A stretch of 64,000 nt of DNA from CAVQLX01 sp963811605 (lineage in GTDB: Bacteria; Desulfobacterota; Binatia; DP-6): positions 124,001 to 188,000 of the forward strand of contig CAWESA010000013.1 of NCBI GenBank assembly GCA_963811605.1. Reading direction: 5' to 3'. The notes beneath the pieces were generated by a model. The model was not told the DNA's origin and did no database searches. It worked only from the letters and a program-made list of their open reading frames with translations. The position numbers and the translations under genes are program-made. Within the stretch, counting starts at the first letter, position 1, and the number at the start of each line of letters is the position of its first letter. Of this stretch, positions 36,167 through 45,587 are shown piece after piece.

Positions 36167-38392
36167 ATGCGATCGAAGCGGAGTTCGGCGTTTCGCTGCG
36201 GCGCTGAGCTGCGTCGTGGGGGCCGGCAGAACGCACCGTCACAGGCACATCCGCCGGGGCTCGCGCATGCCGGAGCGGCGCCGGCGAGAGAAGCCGAGGA
36301 GTCGTTGGAGTCGCGGATCAACATCGCAGCGATGCTCGCAAGATGAATTGAGGGACTTCCAGACCGAGGTACACGACGCTGATCCAACCCAACGACGTGT
36401 CCGGGCTGGCCGAGGCGCGCAGGGGGGATCGAAGGGGCCGCAGTGGATCCTGCGCGGCTTCGACGTCACCACGCACCCACTTCGCCGGCATGGCGGACGA
36501 GATGCCGATCAACTTCGTGACCCACGCGCACGGCCAGGGCTACGCCGATCCCAACTTCCTGATTCCTGAGACGATCGAGCGCATCGAGCCTACAAGGGGC
36601 CGTACGTTCCCCAGTTCGCCGACTTCTCCACCGCCGGTGCGCTGAAGCTGATCACGAAGGAAACGTTCAAGGAGAACTTCGCGCTTGCCGAGGGCGGGTC
36701 GTTCGACACGCAGCGCTACCTCCTGGGCGCATCGCCCAGATCGGCCCGTGAAGACGCTGCCCGCGGGCCAGGCGTACTACACCAACGGGCCGTTGGTGCA
36801 TCCGGAAAATCTGTCCCGCTACAACGGCATGGCGCGCTTCATCCTCGAGCCGACGCCGGAGTCGAAGCTGACGACGACGTACCAGGGCTACGCCGCCGAC
36901 TGGGACGGCTCGGGCCAGATCCCGGCACCGCAGGTGGCCAGCGGCGCGCTCGATCGCTTCGGCTCCGTCGATCCGACGGAGGGTGGCCGCACCGATCGCC
37001 AGAACCTGATCCTCGACTGGCGCTACACGCCCAGCGCCGTGGACACGTGGGAGGTCTACACCTACGCGACACGCTACAAGCTGCGCCTGTGGTCCGACTT
37101 CACGTTCTTCTCGAACAGCGGCCTGCGCTTCGTGCAGTTCCCCGGCGGGGGCATCGAGGACACGGGCGACGAGCCGGTGCGGCCGAGCGCGACGTACCTT
37201 CCGGGCGACCAGATCTATCAGGGAGACTCGCGCTACATGTACGGCGGGCATGCGCGCTACACGAGGAACTGGTTCCTGCGGGGCCTTCCGATGCAGAGCC
37301 TGATCGCCTTCGAGAGGCGGAACGATGACATCCAGGTCACGCTGAAGCGCGCCATCCGTCGCACCAGTTTCTTCACGGTGAACGACGTCTACGTCCGCGA
37401 GCACTCCTTCAGCGGCTACTGGGCGCAGCAGATCTTCTTCACCGACTGGCTGCGCTTCGAGGGCGGCATCCGCGGCGACTTCTTCGTCTTCGACGTCAAC
37501 AATCGCCTGCCGGAGCGGAATGGACCTGAACTTCAGCGCCGTCTTCCTGGACGGCCACACCAGCGAGGGACAGGCGAGCCCGAAGGCGAACCTGACCATC
37601 ACGCCCGCCGAGAACACCGAGATCTACATCAACTTCGGACAGGGATTTCACTCCAACGACGCGCGCGCCAACATCACCGGGCAATTCAGCGGTAGGGGAC
37701 CCTCGGGCTCGGGGGTCCAGGCCGCCGCGCAGGCGACACCGCTGGCGCGCGCGACCGGCTACGAGATGGGCCTCCGCACGCGCCTCTTCGATCGCCTCGA
37801 CCTCGCCGCCGCCGCCTGGAACCTGAAGCTGGGGAGCGAGCTGGTGTTCTCGGGCGACGCCGGCACCGACGAGCCCAGCGGCCCGGCGAGCAGACGCTAT
37901 GGCGTCGACTTCGAGGCGCGCTGGAAGATCAACGACTGGCTGTACGCCGACTACGATCTCAGCTGGGTGCACGCGCGCTTCGACAACGGCGACTTCGTGC
38001 CCCTGGCGCCGCCCATCCTGATGAACGGCGGGCTCACCGCCGACTTCCACAACGGATTCACTATCGCCCTGCGCGGCCGCTATCTCACCGACCGGCCGGC
38101 GGACGAGACCGACGCGCTGCAGGCAGAGGGCTACTACCTGCTCGACCTCTTCGCCAAGTACCGCTGGCGCAACGTCGAGCTCGGCATCCAGCTCCTGAAT
38201 CTCACCAACACGCGGTGGCGCGAGGCGCAGTTCGAGGACGACTCCTGCGTGCGCAACCAGATGCAGAGCCGGGATCCCGCGCGCGCCTGCTTCAGCAAGC
38301 CCGGCAAGGATCCCGTCACGCCCCCCGGAGCCATTCATTTCACGCCGGGCAATCCGATCGGCGTCCGGGCCGGAGTCACGGTATTCTTCTGA
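36167..38392 (+). pseudogene. TonB-dependent outer-membrane receptor, multiply frameshifted
   Basis: A receptor gene broken into at least five frame segments. Signal peptide pieces occur near 36167-36230. Plug-domain pieces are GPQWILRGFDVTTH (about 36436-36477), then FAGMADEMPINFVTHAHGQG (about 36481-36588), then YKGPYVPQFADFSTAGALKL (from 36591). The barrel continues in one frame from about 36745 (VKTLPAGQAYYTNGPL) to about 37518, and in another from 37520 to 38392, ending in the aromatic VTVFF. Frame changes lie near 36477, 36590, 36740 and 37518, with more in the N-terminal 200 bp. Combined, the pieces cover an entire receptor of about 740 residues. Its place between metal genes and tonB suggests nickel/cobalt-chelate uptake. 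Confidence 0.8.
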
Positions 38393-38444
38393 ACCGCTTG
38401 GACTTCGTTCCGTCGGAATTGCGCGCTATGACGGGAATCCGTCC

Positions 38445-39320
38445 ATGCTCGCGCAGCATTCGCTGCGGCTGCCGGCCGCCTTCGCCACCTCGGCCGCCAT
38501 CCATGCGGCCCTGCTGGCCCTCATCCTGTGGAGCGCCCCGGGCGATCTGTTCGTCGGTCCGCCCGAGGGGCAATCCAGGGCCGAGCTCATCACGGTGCGC
38601 CTGGTCTCCAGGGCGGGCGGGGGCGGCGGAGGCGCTCTGCCCGGACTGCCGTCGGCGCCGGAGGGCGCGCCGGGATCCGGCAGCCCCGAGCCGCCTTCTC
38701 TCCCCGAGGTGAAGCTCGAGCCGCCGCCCACGCCCCTTCCACGCACCACCATGGCCGCCAGACCCGTTCCGGCGGTATCGCGTTTGCCGAATCCGGTGCA
38801 CTTCCCGACGGTCGCCGCCCGCGAAGCGCCCAAGGCACCCGAGCCAGCCCACGCGCCGCAGGTTGCAGCCGCGCCTCCAGCCACCCATCAACCGCCGGTC
38901 GCGCCGCAGGCAGGAGCCGGCCAGGTTGCGAGCCTCGGCAGCGAGGCCGGCAATGGCGGCGGCGGGGCGGGAAGCGGCCGCGGCGGAGGCGGAGGCGGTG
39001 AAGGAACCGGCGACGGCTCGGGCGGCGACGGCAGTGACGGCCTGGCTCGACCCGCATACGGCTCGAATCCGAAGCCTCCCTATCCCCTGGCGGCCCGCCG
39101 TCTCGGCGTCGAGGGCGTGGTCCTGCTCGAGGTGCTGGTGCGTGCGGACGGCAGCCCGGCCGAGGTGCACGTCCGCACGTCGTCCGGATCCCCCCTCCTC
39201 GACGATTCGGCGGTCGAGACCGTACGCTCGCGCTGGCGATTCGTCCCGGCCAGGCGGGGCAACGAGCGCGTCGAGAGCCGCGTCACCTTCCCCATCCGGT
39301 TCCGCCTCGACGCGGGCTGA
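38445..39320 (+). CDS. TonB-family energy transducer
   Basis: A 291-residue TonB-like protein with one N-terminal membrane anchor (FATSAAIHAALLALILW, residues about 13-29). A long Pro/Ala/Gly-rich spacer with a Gly-repeat block follows, then a C-terminal TonB domain (KPPYPLAARRLGVEGVVLLE at its start; WRFVPAR near the end). It links the inner-membrane proton-driven ExbB-ExbD complex, not encoded here, to an outer-membrane receptor. The receptor gene immediately upstream (52 bp) is frame-disrupted, so this TonB may be idle or may serve other receptors. Confidence 0.9.
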   Translation: MLAQHSLRLPAAFATSAAIHAALLALILWSAPGDLFVGPPEGQSRAELITVRLVSRAGGGGGGALPGLPSAPEGAPGSGSPEPPSLPEVKLEPPPTPLPRTTMAARPVPAVSRLPNPVHFPTVAAREAPKAPEPAHAPQVAAAPPATHQPPVAPQAGAGQVASLGSEAGNGGGGAGSGRGGGGGGEGTGDGSGGDGSDGLARPAYGSNPKPPYPLAARRLGVEGVVLLEVLVRADGSPAEVHVRTSSGSPLLDDSAVETVRSRWRFVPARRGNERVESRVTFPIRFRLDAG

Positions 39321-39496
39321 AGAGGGGGCGCGAAGCCGCGGGGGTCCATTCCGGTCCCTGCCGTGCCCGGACAAGCCGGTGGACCACCCGCGTTTCGCGA
39401 CGATGCGAGCATAGCCGCGGGCGAGAGACCGGTCTTGAACGCAATTGCCATGCGATGGCCTGGAATGAGGCCCCCGGACGGGGGAGAAGGACGTCA

Positions 39497-40144
39497 ATGA
39501 AGATCGCCGTCCTGGGCGGCACCGGCCCCGAGGGCCTCGGCATCGCGGCCCGACTCGTGGCCGCCGGCGAGGAGGTCGTCATCGGCTCGCGCGAGGCCGC
39601 GCGAGCCGAGAGCGCTGCCGCGACCATCACCTCGGAGGTGGCGGGGGCTCGGGTGCGCGGCGCCCGCAACTGCGATGCGGCGGGGGACGGGGAGGCCGTC
39701 GTGGTGGCGATTCCGGCCGACGGCATCGACGGGCTGCTGGACGACTGCGGGCTCGCACTGCGCGACAAGGTGGTCCTCGAGGTGGTCAATCCGATCCGGG
39801 TCGAGCGCGGCGTCTTCCGCGTCGCGGGCGCGGAGCGCCAGGGGGTCGCCGCACGCATCGCCGCCCGCGCGCCCGGATCGCGGGTGGTGAGCGGGATGAA
39901 GCACGAGAGCGCGGCCAACCTGCGCGCCACCAGCCGGCGGCTCGAAGGCGACGTGCTCCTGTGCGGCGACGACGAGGAGGCCAAGGCGCTGGTGGCCGGA
40001 CTGGTGCGTCGCATGCCCGATCTGCGCCCGATCGACGCGGGCGGACTCGGCGTGGCGCCGCTTCTCGATCAGGTCACCGCGTTGCTGCTCAACCTGAACC
40101 GGCGCCACCACGTGGAGAGCTCGTTGCGCATCATCGGACTCTGA
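39497..40144 (+). CDS. NADPH-dependent F420 reductase-like protein
   Basis: A 215-residue Rossmann-fold protein of the NADPH:F420 oxidoreductase family. MKIAVLGGTGPEGLGIAARL is its dinucleotide-binding start, and VVIGSREAARAE carries the Ser-Arg pair that reads the NADP phosphate. VVLEVVNP and GMKHESAANL fit the middle of the family. It moves hydride between NADPH and coenzyme F420; some relatives use other partners. ATG 39497 is preceded by GAGAAGGA. The gene ends 7 bp before the MFS-UBP gene and is probably in an operon with it. If the activity holds, the organism makes or uses F420. Confidence 0.8.
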   Translation: MKIAVLGGTGPEGLGIAARLVAAGEEVVIGSREAARAESAAATITSEVAGARVRGARNCDAAGDGEAVVVAIPADGIDGLLDDCGLALRDKVVLEVVNPIRVERGVFRVAGAERQGVAARIAARAPGSRVVSGMKHESAANLRATSRRLEGDVLLCGDDEEAKALVAGLVRRMPDLRPIDAGGLGVAPLLDQVTALLLNLNRRHHVESSLRIIGL

Positions 40145-40151
40145 CCGCGCC

Positions 40152-41984
40152 GTGCTGAGCCTCACCTGTCCGCCGTCCGACACGGGCGTCCTCGAGGGAG
40201 CGCCCGAGACCCCCGGCTGCGTATCGCACGCCAGGCGCTGGGTGCTCGCCGGCACGATTCTCGGCTCGAGCGTGGCGTTCATCGAGGCGTCGGTGATCAA
40301 CGTGGCGCTGCCGGAGATCCAGCGCGGGCTCGACGCATCGGTCGGCGAGATGCAGTGGATCGCCAGCTGCTACACGCTCTTCCTGGCCGCGCTGACGCTC
40401 GCGTCGGGCTCGGCCGGCGATCGCTTCGGGCGCCGGCTCCTGTTCATGCTCGGGCTCGCCGGGCTGGCGCTGTCGTCCGGCGCGGCCGCGCTGGCCGCGA
40501 CCGCCGGGCAGCTGATCGCGGCGCGTGCGGCACAGGGCATCGGCGGCGCGCTGCTGGTCCCCAACAGCCTGTCGCTCCTGAGCTCCGCCTTCCCCAGGGC
40601 CGAGCGCGGGCGCGCCATCGGGACGTGGTCGGCCGCCACTGCCCTCACCAGCGCTGGCGGCCCGATTCTCGGCGGCTTCCTGGTGGACACCGCGGGCTGG
40701 CGCTCGGTGTTCGTCCTGGTGGTGCCGCTGGCGCTCGTCACGCTCGCGCTCACGCTGCTCCGCGTGCCCGAGGTGCGCATCGGGAAGCATCGGCCAGCGG
40801 TCGACTGGCCGGGCGCAGTGCTTGCCACCCTCGCGCTCGGCGCGCTCGTCTTCGGGATCATCACGATGCCGGGCGGCTCGCGGGCGCTGGCATTCCTCGG
40901 CGTGGGTATCGTGTTCCTGGTCGCCTTCGCGTGGCACGAGCTGCGCACCCCGTCCCCGATGACGCCGCCGCACCTGTTTCGCTCGCGAACGTTCGTGGGG
41001 GCGAATCTGCTCACCCTGCTCCTCTACTTCGCGCTCACCGGCGTGTTCTTCGTCCTCCCCTTCGTGCTCGTGCGCGTGCACGGCTACTCCGCGACCGCGA
41101 CGGGCGCGGTCTACCTGCCGTTCGCGCTCCTCGTCGGTGGGCTGTCACGCTCGGCGGGAGGGCTCGCGGATCGGTTCGGGCCGCGCCTGCCGCTGGTCGC
41201 CGGTCCACTGGTCACGGCGGGCGGCTTCCTCCTGTTCTCGGCACCGCGACTCGGCGCCGCCTACTGGAGCGGCTTCTTCCCGTGCATGGTGCTGGTCGGG
41301 CTCGGCATGGCGATCACGGTCGCACCGCTCACCAGCACGGTCATGGCGGCTGTCGACGAGTCGGAGACCGGCATCGCGTCGGGCGTCAACAACACGGTCG
41401 CGCGCGTCGCCACGCTCCTGGCCGTGGCGATCGTGGGGTTGGTAGCCCTGGAGGTCTTCGGCCACGCCCTCGGCGAGCGCCTGGCGACGGCCGAGCTGTC
41501 GCAGCCCGTGCGCGCCGCGCTCACGCTCGACCTGGGCGTCGTCCATCTGCCCGACGTCGCGACCGCGACGGAGCGCGCGCTGGTCGAGCATGCCGCCGCG
41601 GCCGCGCTCGTCACCAGCTTCCAGTGGGTGGCAGTGCTGTGCGCGGTCCTGGCCATCGTGGGGGCGCTGGCGGCCGGGCTGCTGGTGCAGGCGACGCCGT
41701 CACGCGCGCCCGCCGCCGGGGACGCGGCGCTGGTGAGCTGCGGCCACCTCGAGCTCGTCCTGGACGTCGGTCCGCGTACCCAGGGCTGCGAGGAGTGCCT
41801 CCGCATCGGGGCGCGCTGGGTGCATCTCCGGATGTGTCTCACCTGCGGGCACGTGGGGTGCTGCGACTCGTCGCGACATCGCCACGCCACGGCGCACTTC
41901 TGGGCCAGCGGCCATCCCATCGTGCGCTCGTCGGAGCCCGGCGAGACCTGGCGCTGGTGCTACGTCGACGACATCGCGGTCTGA
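40152..41984 (+). CDS. MFS (DHA2-type) exporter fused to a UBP-type zinc finger
   Basis: A 610-residue protein. Residues about 28-525 form a 14-helix major-facilitator drug exporter of the EmrB/QacA group. Motif A-like GSAGDRFGRRLLF lies near residue 90 and the antiporter motif is GGPILGGFLVDTAGWRSVF near 175. From about residue 532 to the end there is a UBP-type (ubiquitin C-terminal-hydrolase) zinc finger: CGH, then CEEC, CLTCGHVGCCDSS and HATAHFWASGHP, ending GETWRWCYVDD. All metal-ligand positions of the family appear present. The finger would hang on the cytoplasmic side. A near-copy ends the antiporter at 53840-56146. The start is GTG 40152. The fusion suggests control of the pump through the finger; the ligand is unknown. 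Confidence 0.88.
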   Translation: MLSLTCPPSDTGVLEGAPETPGCVSHARRWVLAGTILGSSVAFIEASVINVALPEIQRGLDASVGEMQWIASCYTLFLAALTLASGSAGDRFGRRLLFMLGLAGLALSSGAAALAATAGQLIAARAAQGIGGALLVPNSLSLLSSAFPRAERGRAIGTWSAATALTSAGGPILGGFLVDTAGWRSVFVLVVPLALVTLALTLLRVPEVRIGKHRPAVDWPGAVLATLALGALVFGIITMPGGSRALAFLGVGIVFLVAFAWHELRTPSPMTPPHLFRSRTFVGANLLTLLLYFALTGVFFVLPFVLVRVHGYSATATGAVYLPFALLVGGLSRSAGGLADRFGPRLPLVAGPLVTAGGFLLFSAPRLGAAYWSGFFPCMVLVGLGMAITVAPLTSTVMAAVDESETGIASGVNNTVARVATLLAVAIVGLVALEVFGHALGERLATAELSQPVRAALTLDLGVVHLPDVATATERALVEHAAAAALVTSFQWVAVLCAVLAIVGALAAGLLVQATPSRAPAAGDAALVSCGHLELVLDVGPRTQGCEECLRIGARWVHLRMCLTCGHVGCCDSSRHRHATAHFWASGHPIVRSSEPGETWRWCYVDDIAV

Positions 41985-42226
41985 CGCGGTCGCCCGCACG
42001 ACCGGGCCGCCGCCAGCGACATGCCTCGATCGCGGATGGCGTTCGCGAAGCGGGGCCGGGCGCATGTGCCGCGGAAGGGTCCTTGCCGAGCGAGGGATGG
42101 ACGGATCGCGGCCCAGCGCATATCAAGGCACCTCGTTCGTGCCGGAGGCCGACCGCGCATGCCGTACGACTTCCTTCCGGGTGCCGGGAGCGCGGCATGC
42201 GAGCAGCCTTCGACCTCTGACGGGTG

Positions 42227-42904
42227 ATGAAGCTCCTGCTGGTCGAGGATGATGCCGCGCTGGTCACCGCCGTGGCGCGAGGGCTGCGCGCCGCCGGCTT
42301 CGCGGTGGACACGGCGGGGAGCGCCGAGGAGTGCGTCGGGCTCCTGCGGCTGGGGGCATATGACGTGCTGGTGCTCGACCTCGGCCTGCCGGACATGGAC
42401 GGGCTCACGCTCCTGCGTCGCCTGCGCGAGCAGGAGCTGGCGACGCCCGTGCTCGTCCTGACGGCACGCGGCGAGCTCACCGACCGCGTCACCGGCCTCG
42501 ACGCCGGCGCGGACGACTACCTCCAGAAGCCGTTCGCGTTCCCCGAGCTGCTCGCCCGCCTGCGTGCGCTGCTGCGCCGCGGCGTTCCGGTGGTGTCCAC
42601 GATCCTGCACGTCGCCGACCTGGAGCTCGACCCGGCACGCTTCGAGGCGCGCCGGCGCGGGCGCGCCCTCTCGCTCACGGCGAAGGAGTTCGCGATCCTC
42701 GAGTACTTCATGCGGCACGCGGGCGAGCTCGTCACGCGCACGATGATCCTCGAGAGCTGCTGGGACTCGAGCTACGAGGGTCTCTCGAACCTGGTGGACG
42801 TCCACGTCGGCCGGCTGCGCCGCAAGCTCGACCTCCCCGGTGCGCCGGCGCTGCTGCACACCGTGCGGGGAGCGGGCTTCCGGCTCGGCGAGCGGGAGCC
42901 ATGA
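42227..42904 (+). CDS. OmpR/PhoB-type response regulator
   Basis: A 225-residue regulator with a receiver (LLLVEDDAAL; phospho-Asp in VLVLDLGLPDMDG; Lys in LQKPFAF) and a winged-helix DNA-binding domain (LSLTAKEFAILEYFMRHAGE; VDVHVGRLRRKLD; VRGAGFRLG). ATG 42227 gives the typical start MKLLLVEDD. Its stop overlaps the kinase start (ATGA). It heads a five-gene run with kinase, outer-membrane factor, adaptor and RND pump, so it likely switches on metal efflux. Upstream, 242 bp show no gene and should hold the promoter. Confidence 0.95.
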   Translation: MKLLLVEDDAALVTAVARGLRAAGFAVDTAGSAEECVGLLRLGAYDVLVLDLGLPDMDGLTLLRRLREQELATPVLVLTARGELTDRVTGLDAGADDYLQKPFAFPELLARLRALLRRGVPVVSTILHVADLELDPARFEARRRGRALSLTAKEFAILEYFMRHAGELVTRTMILESCWDSSYEGLSNLVDVHVGRLRRKLDLPGAPALLHTVRGAGFRLGEREP

Positions 42905-44277
42905 GCGTGCTGCCGCGCAGCCTGCGCGGACGCCTCACCCTCGTGTTCGCGCTCGTCGCCGCGCTCGCGGTCGGCGGGTTCGCGTGGGCGCTCATGGTGC
43001 TCGTCGATCGCGCCGTGTGGGCTCCGCTCGATGCCGGCCTCGCCGAGGAGGCGACCACGCTCGGTGCGCTCGTCGACCTGCCGGCGTCCCGGCTCGAGGC
43101 GGCGGTGCGCGTCATCGGCGAGGAGGAGGACCTCGGTCCGGGGAAGTTCGTCCGGGTCGTCGGCGCCGACCACCGCGTGGTCGCGCGGTTCCACACCGTA
43201 CCGCCCTTCGTCGCGGCCCGCCGCCCCAAGCGCCTGGACGGCCTGCGCCTGCTGACGGTCGGGCAGGGACACGGCTTGCACCGCGTCGCGTGGGCGCCGG
43301 GTCCGACGGGGGGGTGGGTCGTCCTGGGGGTGCGCGCCGCCAACCAGGCGGCGCTCTGTCGCCGCGCGAAGACCGCGATCGGCACGGCGGCCGGAGGCCT
43401 GATCGTGCTGCTCACCGCCGTCGCCTGGGGCGTCGGTTCGCGCGCGACGTCCGATCTCAACCGCCTGGCCACGGAGCTCGAGACCATCGAGGCCGGCTCG
43501 CTCGATCGCCGGCTCGCGGCGCGTCCGACGACCGAGGTCAACCGCGTCGTCGGCGTGCTCAACCGGATGCTCGAGCGGCTCGAATCCGCCGTCACGCATC
43601 TCACGCGCTTCACCGCGGACGCGGCGCACGAGCTGCGCACGCCGCTGGCCGCATTGCGGGCCTACCTCGAGGCGTCGATCGCGCGTGCCACCACGCTCGA
43701 GGAGCACCGCGCGGGCCTGGTCGACGCCCTCGAGCAGACCGAGCGGCTCCAGCGCCTCGGCGAGGATCTCCTGACGCTCAGCGCGGTCGAGACCGACGCG
43801 GCGTACCTGGCGCGCCAGATGGAGCGGGTGCCATTCGATGCTCTGGTGCGCGAGGTCGCGGACTCGCTGGCGCCGATCGCCGAGGAGCAGGGGCGGTCGT
43901 TCGTCTGCTCGGCCACGACGGCGGTCACCCTCCGTGGCGTTCCCTCGCTGCTCAAGCGGGTCGTGCTCAACCTCGTCGACAATGCGTTGCGCCACACGCC
44001 CGAGGGGACGCCCGTGCGGATCGCGTTGAGCATCCGCGACGGGGTGGCCTGTCTCGAGATCGCGGATCGCGGGCCCGGCATGGCGCCCGGCCAGTCGAGC
44101 CGGATGTTCGAGCGCTTTCGCAAGGGCACGGCCACCGGCGGTGCCGGGCTCGGCCTGGCACTCGTCCAGGAGATCGTGCTCCGGCATGGCGGTCGGGTGA
44201 CCCTGCTCCGGAATCCGCAAGGCGGCACGATCGCGAGCGTGCTCCTGCCGCTGGCTCCCCCCTCGCCCGTCGCGTGA
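42901..44277 (+). CDS. Sensor histidine kinase of the efflux operon
   Basis: A 458-residue two-pass kinase: membrane segment at about residues 12-35, a periplasmic sensor of about 115 residues, and a second membrane segment near 160-180. HAMP follows, then the phospho-His in FTADAAHELRTPLAALR, the N box VVLNLVDNALRHTPEGTP, the G1 box DRGPGMA, the F region MFERFRKG and the G2 box GAGLGLALVQEIV. It overlaps the regulator gene by 4 bp. The likely signal is periplasmic metal, inferred from the efflux genes that follow. Confidence 0.93.
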   Translation: MSVLPRSLRGRLTLVFALVAALAVGGFAWALMVLVDRAVWAPLDAGLAEEATTLGALVDLPASRLEAAVRVIGEEEDLGPGKFVRVVGADHRVVARFHTVPPFVAARRPKRLDGLRLLTVGQGHGLHRVAWAPGPTGGWVVLGVRAANQAALCRRAKTAIGTAAGGLIVLLTAVAWGVGSRATSDLNRLATELETIEAGSLDRRLAARPTTEVNRVVGVLNRMLERLESAVTHLTRFTADAAHELRTPLAALRAYLEASIARATTLEEHRAGLVDALEQTERLQRLGEDLLTLSAVETDAAYLARQMERVPFDALVREVADSLAPIAEEQGRSFVCSATTAVTLRGVPSLLKRVVLNLVDNALRHTPEGTPVRIALSIRDGVACLEIADRGPGMAPGQSSRMFERFRKGTATGGAGLGLALVQEIVLRHGGRVTLLRNPQGGTIASVLLPLAPPSPVA

Positions 44278-44324
44278 GCGCGCTTCATCTTCGCGTCATC
44301 GCGGGCGGGCTAGCCTCGCGGCGG

Positions 44325-45587
44325 ATGCACGGTCGACGCGGGATCACCGGGCCGCAGGGATACGGGTGTCTCCTGAGCCTCTGGCTGCTCGTCGCCGCGA
44401 CGCCCGCGTGCGCCCTGGTCGTGAATCTGCCCCAGGCCCTCGAACTCGCCCGGACGGGAAACCCGACACTGCGCGTCGCGGCGGCCGACGTCGACGCCGC
44501 GCGCGGCCGCCACCACCAGGCCGAGCTATGGCCGACCAACCCGGTGCTCTGGGTCGAGGGCGCGGCGCACACGGTGGGAAGCGCCGCGTTCTTCGATCGC
44601 GCCATCTCGCTCGACCAGGAGATCGAGATCGGCGGTCAGCGGAAAATCCGCATCTCGGCGGCCGGCCACGAGGTATCGCGCGCGGAGTCGCTGCTCGACG
44701 ACCGGCAGCGCACGCTCGACGGCGAGGTGCGGCGCGCATTCTTCGGCCTCGCCGCAGCGGATCGGCGCCGCTCGCTTGCCGACGACGCAGCGCTGCTGGC
44801 GACCCGGTTGCGCGAGGCTGCCCGCCGCCGGCTCGCCACCGGCGACATCGGCGGAGTCGACCTCGACCTCGCCACCGTCGAGGCGGCGCGCAGGGATCAG
44901 GCCAGATCGCTGTCCGAGACGGAGCACCTGCGGGCGGCAACCCGCCTGGCCGCCGCCCTCGGTGTCGTCGACGCGGCGGCTCTCGAGGTCGCGGATACCG
45001 ATGCCGAGGCATCGGGGCCGGCCCGCTCGCTCGAGGGTCTGATCGCACGGGCGCTGGCGGCGCGACCCGACGTGCTCGGCGCCGCGGCGGAGCGCCGGCG
45101 TATCGAGTCCGCCGCCGATCTCGTGCATCGCGAGGGTCACGTTCCGAACGTCACCGTGCGCGCCTTCCTGCGCCAGGAAGTCGGCGACGAGCGGGTCGCC
45201 GGCGCCGAGCTGTCCGTGCCGCTGCCGCTCTGGAACCGCCAGCAGGGCACGGAAACCGCCCTCCGAGCGGGAGCGGCCGGCGCGGGGGCGGAGGTCGATC
45301 GCCTCCGGCAGGACGTCGTGCGACAGGTCCACCTGGCCTACGCCCGCCTGATGACGGCGGAGGCGGCGTGGACCAGGTATCAGCACGATGCACTCCCCTC
45401 GGCCACGCAGGCGCTCGCTCGCCTGGAAGACGGCTATCGCAATGGCTACCTCGCCCTGCCGGAGATCCTGACCCAGGAGGATCGGCTGGTGGAAGCGCGG
45501 GCCGCGGCGATCGCCTCTTGGCTCGAGGTGCAGGATGCCCGCGCCGACCTCATCGAGGTCGTGGGCGCCGACGAGGCCGCGCCATGA
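44325..45587 (+). CDS. TolC/CzcC-family outer-membrane efflux protein
   Basis: A 420-residue outer-membrane factor. A signal peptide (GCLLSLWLLVAATPACA) precedes the typical LPQALELARTGNPTLRVAAA. Two half-repeats follow (first ending near ALGVVDA, second starting LIARALAARPDVLGAAAERR), with ADAWTR-like coiled-coil helices and VPLPLWNRQQG. It should form the trimeric exit duct for the RND pump at 46459. ATG 44325 is chosen because it starts the signal peptide; a GTG at 44274 that overlaps the kinase stop is an alternative coupled start. Confidence 0.88.
   Translation: MHGRRGITGPQGYGCLLSLWLLVAATPACALVVNLPQALELARTGNPTLRVAAADVDAARGRHHQAELWPTNPVLWVEGAAHTVGSAAFFDRAISLDQEIEIGGQRKIRISAAGHEVSRAESLLDDRQRTLDGEVRRAFFGLAAADRRRSLADDAALLATRLREAARRRLATGDIGGVDLDLATVEAARRDQARSLSETEHLRAATRLAAALGVVDAAALEVADTDAEASGPARSLEGLIARALAARPDVLGAAAERRRIESAADLVHREGHVPNVTVRAFLRQEVGDERVAGAELSVPLPLWNRQQGTETALRAGAAGAGAEVDRLRQDVVRQVHLAYARLMTAEAAWTRYQHDALPSATQALARLEDGYRNGYLALPEILTQEDRLVEARAAAIASWLEVQDARADLIEVVGADEAAP

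Noticed and set aside
38215..38712. Rightward open frame overlapping the receptor end and TonB start
   Set aside because: Its protein has no domain and overlaps two frames with clear TonB-receptor and TonB features.
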